Shown: positions 25,012 to 32,685 of the stretch, one piece after another
Layout: each line of letters starts with the position of its first letter
Position numbering within the stretch: position 1 is the stretch's first letter
DNA from: CAYLNL01 sp964385175
Lineage (GTDB): Bacteria; Bacteroidota; Bacteroidia; Flavobacteriales; Flavobacteriaceae
DNA: 64,000 bases
Direction of reading: 5' to 3'
Assembly: GCA_964385175.1 (NCBI GenBank)
Contig: CAYLNL010000004.1
Coordinates: 62,001-126,000 of the forward strand
Program-made: the position numbers and the translations under genes
The notes under the pieces: generated by a model
What the model saw: only the letters and a program-made list of their open reading frames with translations
Told to the model about the DNA's origin: nothing
The model's database searches: none

Positions 25012-27915
25012 TTACGGTTTTTGGTTCATTCTTTTAATAATAATTTTTTGAAGCAGGTATATAGAAATGGCCCCTATAATTCCCCCTACTATAAATAATA
25101 ATTCGCTATCTTTTATATAAGAATTCATCCTGAAAATAGCGATAAAGCTCGCCAGGAATATGGAAATAAAAGCTACTTGGAATGCTTTGTTACTCATAAA
25201 AGTTTCTATAACTTTTGAGTTGGTCATAGCTAACAGCAACCCTATTGCAAATACGAACAGAATAACTACTAAGAGAAGAAAAATAATATTTTGAGATACC
25301 CGTACAAGGCTTATTAGTTTTTTTAATTTATCTAAAAAACTTTCCTCGGCGGCAACATCTTGCGGCGTATCGGTTTTATCCTGTTCAGTTACCACAAATT
25401 TCTTTTCTAATACATTCCACAGATCATTAAACCCATCGTCATACCCCAACGCCCATATTCCAACACCTGCCAGGTCCTGTGTTAAAGCCATGTCATATTT
25501 TTTAGACAGCGTTTGTTCATTGTCGAACCAGGTCTGCGTATATCCCTTAGCAGCAGTGTTTGGTTTCAGGTAGTAAGCTGTGTAGCCTATGGTATCATAC
25601 ATGGGAGATTGCACATAGCTCCTGCGCACATCTGCGTAGGTAATATGTTTTACAAAAGAACTGCCTTCGGAAGGAATAATGCTGATGGGAGTATCCCAAA
25701 CACTTCCATAATAAGGAAGCGCTAAAATAAGCTGGTTTTTAGGAATTCCTTTTTTAAGGTACGTGGCTACCGATTCTTCCAAATTCCCCACCGTCCAGAG
25801 AGAGCCACTTTTCAGGGGAGCTTCAGGTCCTGCCACAGTGCTGCCCTGGGCATAGTAATTATAGCCCATCATAATAAATTGATCCACATGATGAATGAGC
25901 GCCTCTACAGGATAGGCATCTTCAGAGTCTATGGCAGGAATAGTTACATTCAACTCTAACCCTTCAGCTTTTAAAGCATTAGAAAGCCCCAAAACATATA
26001 AAGACAAATAGTGACTTAACCCGCCAGGAACATTTTCAAAATTCAACGTCACCCCATTCGCTTTCCGCAATTTCACGGCTTCAATAATAGGAGGTATAGA
26101 TTGTTGCTGCGTTTTAAGATTAGAGAGAAACAGGGTATTGCCTTCCCTGGTGAGGTTACTTACCGTTAAATATACCTTGCAATTATTTTGTTTGGCTATA
26201 TCTACCAGTGGGGTAGTTGCCCAGTCGTGCATAGATTTGGCAGAGCCATCGGCCGGGTTTATCTCGTATGAAAAATAGGAAACGGCAGAAAGTAAATTAA
26301 ACTGATAACGTTGATAGGTAGCGGCAGCATCATTCCAATACGGGTGCCAGCCAAATACTTTCTTCTTTAAAGTGGTTTTCTGCTTGCTCGTATCTGGCAA
26401 AACAGTTACCCCTGATGGAGAACGCCTCACCAGGGAATCTACCTGGGCAAGAATGCTGTCTTTCCACTTTTGTTGCAGTTGTTGCAGCGAATCTTTCTGC
26501 GTGCCAGGCGTATTGCCATTACCAGAATCTTGAGAAGGTATGCTGTCGGAGGGAGAAGAAACAGGCATACCGAAAGTAGTTTCCAGCAAATTCCATAAAT
26601 CCCCATACCCATTGTCATAGCCCAGCGCCCAGATACCTGCCCCTTTGAGTTTTTTAGAGAGCACAAACTTGTATTTTTGAGAAAGACTCTCCACATCATC
26701 AAACCAAACCTGGTTTACCGTGCCATCTGAAAAATCGGGAAACAGGTAATAGAAACTGGCGCTTTGTGTTTCTAATACCGGTGGAATAGGGTAGTTGGTT
26801 TTTATAGTGCGATAAGGCAGTTGCTCAAGGTACTTTATACTGGCAGAAGGCACCGTGGCCGTTTTTGTTTTCCAGGAAGTTCCCACATAGGGCAGAGATA
26901 CAATGAGTTTCTGGGCAGGGATGCCATCTTTTAAATACGTTTCTACAGATTGCTGGAGAGTAGAGTTGCCCCATATTTTTCCTTTTTGCAAAGGGGCGTT
27001 AGGGCCGGCAGTTTTACTTCCTTTTCCGTAGTAGCCATACCCCAGCATTACAAAACGGTCTGCATAATTGGCTAATATAGAAAAATCATAAACTAAATTT
27101 ACATCTACCGGCGGAATAACAACATTCAACTGTAGCTTTTTGGTTTTCAGCTGATTAGACAATTCAATTACATAACTATTATAAGCCTCCTTAACATCTT
27201 TAGGAATCAATTCAAAATCTAACGTAACACCGTCAGCTTTCCGATACTGCACCATTTCTATGATGCCCTCTATAGATTTTTTCTGGGCGATATGATTTTT
27301 AAAAAACCTCCGGTTCGCCTCTTCCCCAAAATTGGTAACAGTGAGAAATACCTTGCATTGAGCAGCCTTTGCCCTATCTACCAACCGCGTGGTTTTCCAA
27401 TCATTCACAGTCAGGTAACTACCGGTTTCCGGGTTCAACTCATAAGAAAAGTACGATATAGAAGATAAAAGTTTAAAATTATACGATTGATAGGCGCTTC
27501 CCATCCAGTAAGGATGCCACCCAAAAACCTCCACGGCGGCGTTGCGACTCACCTCTGAATACCTGAAGGTACGGGATAAACTCCAGAGCGAATCCCAGAA
27601 CGCTTCCGACTGGGCACCATACTTCTCATACCGCAGTAAATCATTATAATGAACGCTTATCTTTTCAATATTCTCATTTGGCTTAACAGGCTTTTCTTTC
27701 TTTTTCTGGAATAATTTTTTAACCCCATCCCAAACCTTGGTAAACAATCCTTTCGCCTCATCTTTTTCTTTTGCCGACTTTGCGGTGTCTTTAGGCTGGG
27801 TAGTTGTTTGCTCCGAAGTTTTTTGTTCCTGGAAGGTATAAGAACTAAAGGTCCCCGCCGAAACCAGGGAAGCTATTACAAGAATAAGTGCGCTATATAT
27901 AAAGAAATTTTTCAA
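25012..27915 (-). CDS. Tandem GH18-type domain protein with C-terminal membrane helices
   Basis: A 967-residue protein starting with TTG (27915), because the only upstream ATG is followed by a stop. It has an N-terminal signal anchor, a low-complexity Lys/Glu linker, and two homologous GH18 (chitinase-like) TIM-barrel domains at about residues 125-440 and 520-830. Each begins FGWHPYW, then SISYFSYE, KVFLTV and the active-site region. The canonical DxxDxDxE is DGVTLDFE at 228-235 (one Asp replaced by Thr) and NGVTLNFE at 620-627 (all three Asp changed). The proton donor Glu is kept in both. A Pro/Ser/Gln-rich linker joins the domains, and three helices end the protein. Carbohydrate cleavage or binding is likely. 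Confidence 0.82.
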   Translation of the reverse strand: MKNFFIYSALILVIASLVSAGTFSSYTFQEQKTSEQTTTQPKDTAKSAKEKDEAKGLFTKVWDGVKKLFQKKKEKPVKPNENIEKISVHYNDLLRYEKYGAQSEAFWDSLWSLSRTFRYSEVSRNAAVEVFGWHPYWMGSAYQSYNFKLLSSISYFSYELNPETGSYLTVNDWKTTRLVDRAKAAQCKVFLTVTNFGEEANRRFFKNHIAQKKSIEGIIEMVQYRKADGVTLDFELIPKDVKEAYNSYVIELSNQLKTKKLQLNVVIPPVDVNLVYDFSILANYADRFVMLGYGYYGKGSKTAGPNAPLQKGKIWGNSTLQQSVETYLKDGIPAQKLIVSLPYVGTSWKTKTATVPSASIKYLEQLPYRTIKTNYPIPPVLETQSASFYYLFPDFSDGTVNQVWFDDVESLSQKYKFVLSKKLKGAGIWALGYDNGYGDLWNLLETTFGMPVSSPSDSIPSQDSGNGNTPGTQKDSLQQLQQKWKDSILAQVDSLVRRSPSGVTVLPDTSKQKTTLKKKVFGWHPYWNDAAATYQRYQFNLLSAVSYFSYEINPADGSAKSMHDWATTPLVDIAKQNNCKVYLTVSNLTREGNTLFLSNLKTQQQSIPPIIEAVKLRKANGVTLNFENVPGGLSHYLSLYVLGLSNALKAEGLELNVTIPAIDSEDAYPVEALIHHVDQFIMMGYNYYAQGSTVAGPEAPLKSGSLWTVGNLEESVATYLKKGIPKNQLILALPYYGSVWDTPISIIPSEGSSFVKHITYADVRRSYVQSPMYDTIGYTAYYLKPNTAAKGYTQTWFDNEQTLSKKYDMALTQDLAGVGIWALGYDDGFNDLWNVLEKKFVVTEQDKTDTPQDVAAEESFLDKLKKLISLVRVSQNIIFLLLVVILFVFAIGLLLAMTNSKVIETFMSNKAFQVAFISIFLASFIAIFRMNSYIKDSELLFIVGGIIGAISIYLLQKIIIKRMNQKP

Positions 27916-27953
27916 TGCATATAAAAGTTATGCTACTAACTTCCAGCAACCCG

Positions 27954-27984
27954 TAAAAGTACAGGAGAACCTTTCCATGAGCAA
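27954..27984 (-). promoter_or_regulatory. Promoter of the GH18-PAAR operon
   Basis: Minus-strand -7 box TACTTTTA (plus taaaagta, 27954-27961; one mismatch from consensus), 20-nt spacer, TTG element (plus caa at 27982-27984). The TTG start codon is 39 nt downstream. Confidence 0.5.
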
Positions 27985-28094
27985 CCGTAGTAATACGGAA
28001 TTTACAAATTATACATCCATCCCATCTGAGCGCTCTTTTTTTACTAATAAGTAACCCCTCAAGAATTATTTTTATTTTTTTAGTTGTTGAATAC

Positions 28095-28124
28095 TTGTTG
28101 AAAGATTAAAAATAACTATATTTG
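28095..28124 (+). promoter_or_regulatory. Promoter of the two-component genes
   Basis: TTG at 28095-28097, 19-nt spacer, TATATTTG at 28117-28124 (TAnnTTTG). It leaves a leader of about 120 nt before the kinase start. Confidence 0.6.
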
Positions 28125-28245
28125 ACCAGAATATAAAGATGACTATTTTTTTTTAAGAGATGAACATATCATATCACTCTATTTTATAAGGTGTTTATTT
28201 TTTAGAGGCTAAAGAAATCTATATATAAATAACATAGCATACCCA

Positions 28246-29151
28246 ATGATTACACACACACTAACTTGGGGTTCTTTTATGCCTTATCTTACTGTTTTTA
28301 CTATATTTAAATATAGTATAATTATTGCGATACTCATAGGCATAGCTATTTTGGGCAGATGGGTTATAGCCAGGAAAATGCAGATAGCTTCTACGCGGAA
28401 AAAGAAACTGTATAATAACTGGGTAGCCTACTCCATTTTTTTACAGGAAGAAGAACGAAAACGCATTGCCTCTTCATTGCACGACAATTTTTGCGCCCGC
28501 CTGAGCATTATCAAATTAATGTTGCGAAGCATACCCACCGCAAAATTGCCAGAAGAAATATTTGCTAAATTAGATGAGGCTTACCATGCTGCCCGCTCCC
28601 TTTCTCATGAGTTAGACTCGCCCGTCCTGGAAAATATGGGATTGCTAGAAGCCATACGCGAATATATACGACCTCTCTATGGAACGTTGAAGATAGAAAT
28701 ACGGGTATTGCACATTTTCTCACAAAAACTGGCAACCCAGGTAGAGCTAAATTTATTTCGCATTGTGCAGGAAACCATTGCCAATATTTTGAGGCACGCT
28801 CATGCCAACACCGTACACATAGATATTCATTTCTCCCGCCAACAGGCAGCCCTCCGTATCAGTGATAATGGCATAGGCTTTAATGCAGAAACACAGCTTC
28901 GCGGAACAGGATTAAAAAATATACACATGCGGGTAGCCTTTTTAAAGGGAAATTACCGGCTGCGCTCATGCCCAGATAAAGGCACCACCCTGGTAGTTGC
29001 CATACCCATATCAGCTATTTCCAACAATTCAAACGCATTTTTGCCAACAGATATATTCCCGTCAACGGAAGACATGGAAAAAAATACTATCTTAACCAAC
29101 CAATCACTATATACTAATGAATACGGCTTTATCCCTGGCTCTCGCCGATGA
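28246..29151 (+). CDS. NarL-type sensor histidine kinase
   Basis: A 301-residue membrane kinase with one or two N-terminal helices (about residues 10-45) and almost no periplasmic sensor. The HisKA_3 dimerisation box is ERKRIASSLHDNFCARLS with the phospho-acceptor His in SSLHDN, followed by a HATPase domain with N-box EQTIANILRHAHAN-like sequence, ISDNGIGF and GTGLKNIHMR. The C-terminal 50 residues are disordered. Its end overlaps the regulator gene by 35 bp, so kinase and regulator are translated together. Signal unknown. Confidence 0.9.
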   Translation: MITHTLTWGSFMPYLTVFTIFKYSIIIAILIGIAILGRWVIARKMQIASTRKKKLYNNWVAYSIFLQEEERKRIASSLHDNFCARLSIIKLMLRSIPTAKLPEEIFAKLDEAYHAARSLSHELDSPVLENMGLLEAIREYIRPLYGTLKIEIRVLHIFSQKLATQVELNLFRIVQETIANILRHAHANTVHIDIHFSRQQAALRISDNGIGFNAETQLRGTGLKNIHMRVAFLKGNYRLRSCPDKGTTLVVAIPISAISNNSNAFLPTDIFPSTEDMEKNTILTNQSLYTNEYGFIPGSRR

Positions 29152-29812
29152 TGAACGGCTCTTTACAAGCGGAATTAAAACCATTATTCAACAAGAAACC
29201 CGGCATAAAGTTCTTTTTGAGGCAATTGATGGCACCGAGCTACTTCAATGGTTAGAAACCACCCCCACCTTGCCAGACATGGTGTTGTTAGACCTTAAAA
29301 TGAAACCTATGGACGGCATCACCGCTACCCAGCATATAAAAGAGCGCTATCCAGATATCAAGGTTATCATCTTATCTTCTTATTATGCAGAATCTTTTAT
29401 TGGGTATATGATTAAACAAGGAATTAACGCCTTCTTGCCTAAAAATTGCGAACCCTCCCAGTTGCTTTCCGCCATCCAGAAAGTAGCCGAAAAAGATATT
29501 TTCTTAGATGAGGCCCTTGCCAACAGCATTCGGCGGCAAGCCATGCTAAAACGCCGTAAACAGCCCGTCTATGATACTGTAGAAAACCTCACCAAACGAG
29601 AGAAAGAAGTGCTTACCCTTATATGTAAAGAGTATTCCAATAAAGAAATCGCCGATACCCTGTTTATGAGCCTTCGCACTGCCGAAAGCCACCGCGAATC
29701 GCTCCTGAGAAAAACCGGCGCCCGCAATACAGCCGGGTTGGTTCTTTTTGCTTTAATGAACCAATTGGTAGATGTAGATAGCAAGCTATTAGAACTTACG
29801 CTTTCTGACTAA
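29117..29812 (+). CDS. NarL/LuxR-family response regulator
   Basis: A 231-residue regulator: receiver domain at residues 1-125 with phospho-acceptor Asp59 (MVLLDLKMKP), acidic pair DD at 11-12 and a conserved Lys in the LPKNC motif, and a LuxR helix-turn-helix at about 160-225 (LTKREKEVLTLICKEYSNKEIADTLFMS). Partner of the kinase whose gene it overlaps. It sits just upstream of the effector genes, on the same strand, so it could influence the eCIS region; this is only suggested by position. Confidence 0.9.
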   Translation: MNTALSLALADDERLFTSGIKTIIQQETRHKVLFEAIDGTELLQWLETTPTLPDMVLLDLKMKPMDGITATQHIKERYPDIKVIILSSYYAESFIGYMIKQGINAFLPKNCEPSQLLSAIQKVAEKDIFLDEALANSIRRQAMLKRRKQPVYDTVENLTKREKEVLTLICKEYSNKEIADTLFMSLRTAESHRESLLRKTGARNTAGLVLFALMNQLVDVDSKLLELTLSD

Positions 29813-29977
29813 GACAGTATAGAGCAGTGAAATTGAAAACCAAAATTTAATACCTAATAGCTTCAACCACTTGATTAAAAACTAAGACAATAGAGGGTAA
29901 AAACCTGATTTTTTCCCCTCCTAAAACAAACTTTTCCCAATACTGGCTCCACTTTTTTTATAAAAAATAACCCCTAA

Positions 29978-29999
29978 AAATCCGTAGTAAAACGGATAA
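29978..29999. terminator. Weak hairpin after the response regulator
   Basis: Six-bp stem atccgt (29980-29985) and acggat (29992-29997) with A-rich flanks on both sides, upstream of the first effector gene. It could end the regulator transcript; it is short, so the call is tentative. Confidence 0.3.
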
Positions 30000-30031
30000 A
30001 AAATCCCCTGCAAACTCTTACCTTTACTGCA

Positions 30032-32632
30032 ATGAAGGCAAAGGAGCATTCCCCCCGAAACGCCCCCAAACAACCCTCTGTAACCAAAGGAGGCTCTTTC
30101 ATGGCAGATAACCGCCCCGAAACAGCAACCCTGTTGCAACTGCAAAAGAAGATGCAGCCAGAAAATCGCCCTACGCTTCAGCAGAAGCCTGTTACCGAAA
30201 ACAACACCGGCTTGCCAGACAACCTGAAAAGCGGGATTGAAAACCTCTCTGGCTACTCCATGGACGATGTGCAGGTGCATTACAACTCCCCCGCACCCGC
30301 GCAGTTGCAGGCGCACGCGTATGCGCAAGGCACAGATATACACGTAGCGCCCGGGCAGGAACAACACCTGCCGCATGAAGCCTGGCATGTGGTGCAGCAA
30401 AAACAGGGACGGGTACAACCTACCCTGCAACTGAAGGACAAAATCAACGTGAACGATGATGCCGGGTTGGAAAAGGAGGCGGATGTGATGGGGGAGAGGG
30501 CCCAAAATACCTCGGCCCCTAACCCAGGTATCACCCCGTTATCTTCTAATTCTCATCCTCATCAACTTGCAACTTCTCTGGGAGCAACCAGTACTATAAT
30601 GCAGTTAAGAGTAACCGCCAATAACTTTAGCGGGCTGTTAAACGAGCAAGAATCCCTTCAAAAAGATGTTAAGAAAAATCCCGGCAATTATGCAGGGAAG
30701 TATGTAACCGTAGGTTTTGAACATGAATTTGCAGGTATGGAAGATGAACTCTTCCACGGAGTATCGCACCTGCAAATAGCCCAGTCTGAAGAAAAACTAC
30801 CCTACAACAACCTCCCGTTTTTTCTTGAAACAGATGCAGGCAATGAATTGGAAATGGTAGATCCTCCATTGCTTATAGAAACTGTTGCCGAAGGAAAACC
30901 TATTCCACACCCGGTTGATGTGGATATAGCCGCCCGTATAATTGAGGGCAGGCTCTACGACATAGTTAATCAATTCCCCACAGTTTATGAATTAGCAGCC
31001 ATGTTAGGATCTGACCCCGGCATCCATTTCCATATTCCAAGAATTCAGATAGAACCCAAACATCTCTCTCACAATACCCAGGGCAATTTTACGGAAGGTA
31101 AAAACCAAATAGCTCCGCACGATGTGGGGCAGATACGCCTGCGACCTTCCGAAAAACACAGCAAAATAGCTACCCAGATAAATTTTGCTACCGATGCCCA
31201 GACCTATTTTAAAATGCAGGAGTTTAATGAAACCAAGCCTGAGCCAGGCCTCCTGTCTATTGCAGAAGATATGGCCACCCACATAACCCAGAGCATCCAG
31301 GTAGAGAGCGAAGCGCAAGGAATGTTTGTTACCTTTTTACACAGAGTTCTATCAGAACAAATGGCCATTCCCTTCATGGAGCAAGTGCGAAAGATGCAGC
31401 AGGAAGAGTACGAAGGAGGCACCAAAATACGAGATAGTGAACACCGCGATAGTTTTAGAAAAGGAGCAGGATTATCGAGCACCATAAAAGATAAGAACCG
31501 GGTTTGGATAAAAGATTCCCTGATGAGCATTGGCGCCGGTATTATGACCGAAAAAGATTGGGAACAACTTACCCCGGATTTGTATAATGCCAAAGAAACA
31601 GCAGAGAAAATGACAATTGATAATGCAAATGAGGAAACCGAACGCTATTTTAATCTTGCCAAGACCAATATGGTGGCTGCTTTAGAGGAGTTGATAGAAC
31701 AAATAGGAGAAGAGATGACAACTCCGAAAACTATTTATACTCCTAATAAAGGTACTGAATTTTTAGAACACAATCCAAAATTGCTCGGCGCCCGCCAGGA
31801 CACCTATATTTCTCCAGGAAAAGCCCAGATGCCCGGCGTATGGGATAATAAGCGATTGCATGTAGTAGAAACCAGGGGCAGAGGGTTGCAGGCGCTTGTT
31901 GCATTGGCTAACGACAACCCTGAAAAAAATCAAATAGTAAAAGATGAGGCAAACGATAAAAATTATAATGTGTTAAGACATGGTCATTTCTATAATCAAA
32001 CAGATTCTCCTACCGGCAAATCGGGCTTCCATGACCCTGTATTTAATACATTTGAAGAAATTGGAGGCAATCTCTACTCTGCCAAAGACCTCGAAACACC
32101 TATTGAGCGCACTGAGCGAATGCACTACAATCCTAAGATAAAAATGTACTATGACTCTGAAATGGCTATGTACTACGATGCTCAGAAGAAAGCCTACTAC
32201 GACCAGGGATTACAGATGTATTATAATGGAAAGAATAAAGCCTATTATAATGATGACGTAACCATAACACTGGATGATAAAGAAAATTCGGAGACAAAAG
32301 GAATGTATATAAATGAAGAAAAAGAGGTTTATTATGACCCTGTTAAAAGAGCGTGGTACAATGCTAAAACAAAAAAATATACCGATGTGAGAACAGAGGT
32401 GTTTACCAATCCTTCTGAAGGTATAACGTATGACCCTAAATCTAAGAAGAAAAAAGAGCTGAAGCCGGGTCCTTTAGTTCCTTTGCGAACCATTTATCCC
32501 AACTATGATGAGGCTATACAAAAAGAAACCACAGGGGCTCGTATTTTGGCTCAACTGGGCGATGTAAAAATTCCCGACAATACGCCTCCCTCTCAAATGA
32601 GTTTTGTAGCAATGACTATGAAAAATAAGTAA
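30032..32632 (+). CDS. eCIS effector 1: DUF4157 leader, amidoligase-like core, OCRE-like octapeptide tail
   Basis: An 866-residue predicted cargo of the adjacent injection system. The leader (residues about 1-155) holds a DNRPE motif and a DUF4157 (eCIS core) domain with HEAWH at 115-119, the mark of eCIS effectors. The core has GFEHEF at 228-233, an ETDAGNELEMVDPPLL stretch, GIHFHI near 330 and ATQINFAT, a set like amidoligase (glutamine synthetase-fold) ligases. A later GARQDTYI and VETRGRG motif also occurs in effector 2. Residues 697-805 hold about twelve Tyr-rich octads. ATG at 30032 is chosen over the SD-preceded ATG at 30101 since the same upstream motif is kept in effector 2. Target unknown. 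Confidence 0.8.
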   Translation: MKAKEHSPRNAPKQPSVTKGGSFMADNRPETATLLQLQKKMQPENRPTLQQKPVTENNTGLPDNLKSGIENLSGYSMDDVQVHYNSPAPAQLQAHAYAQGTDIHVAPGQEQHLPHEAWHVVQQKQGRVQPTLQLKDKINVNDDAGLEKEADVMGERAQNTSAPNPGITPLSSNSHPHQLATSLGATSTIMQLRVTANNFSGLLNEQESLQKDVKKNPGNYAGKYVTVGFEHEFAGMEDELFHGVSHLQIAQSEEKLPYNNLPFFLETDAGNELEMVDPPLLIETVAEGKPIPHPVDVDIAARIIEGRLYDIVNQFPTVYELAAMLGSDPGIHFHIPRIQIEPKHLSHNTQGNFTEGKNQIAPHDVGQIRLRPSEKHSKIATQINFATDAQTYFKMQEFNETKPEPGLLSIAEDMATHITQSIQVESEAQGMFVTFLHRVLSEQMAIPFMEQVRKMQQEEYEGGTKIRDSEHRDSFRKGAGLSSTIKDKNRVWIKDSLMSIGAGIMTEKDWEQLTPDLYNAKETAEKMTIDNANEETERYFNLAKTNMVAALEELIEQIGEEMTTPKTIYTPNKGTEFLEHNPKLLGARQDTYISPGKAQMPGVWDNKRLHVVETRGRGLQALVALANDNPEKNQIVKDEANDKNYNVLRHGHFYNQTDSPTGKSGFHDPVFNTFEEIGGNLYSAKDLETPIERTERMHYNPKIKMYYDSEMAMYYDAQKKAYYDQGLQMYYNGKNKAYYNDDVTITLDDKENSETKGMYINEEKEVYYDPVKRAWYNAKTKKYTDVRTEVFTNPSEGITYDPKSKKKKELKPGPLVPLRTIYPNYDEAIQKETTGARILAQLGDVKIPDNTPPSQMSFVAMTMKNK
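30067..30497. repeat. Identical effector leader repeat, copy 1
   Basis: 431 bp with no visible difference from 32721..33151 (offset 2654 bp). It encodes the leader from KQPSVTKGG to the end of the DUF4157 domain and is richer in GC than the rest of the genes. Homology stops abruptly after the VMGE codons. Confidence 0.9.
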
Positions 32633-32685
32633 AAAATATGTAAACCATAGATAACCCTATATATAAAAAGTATAACTGGCTCATT

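Larger units (their letters stand above)
27916..28245. other. Divergent intergenic region with two promoters
   Basis: About 330 bp between the GH18 operon (leftward) and the histidine kinase gene (rightward). It holds promoter candidates for both directions (27954..27984 and 28095..28124) in an AT-rich sequence. No gene or hairpin of note was seen. Confidence 0.6.

Noticed and set aside
30101..30103. Start of effector 1 at the ATG preceded by aaaggagg
   Set aside because: The bases look like a Shine-Dalgarno site, but the sequence upstream (KQPSVTKGGSF) is kept in both effectors and a DNRPE motif normally lies inside such proteins.
29921..30505. Long minus-strand frame over the DUF4157 leader (also at 32593..33231)
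   Set aside because: It is the reverse complement of the GC-rich leader, conserved only because that DNA is duplicated; the translated text is Leu/Arg-rich and unlike a protein family.
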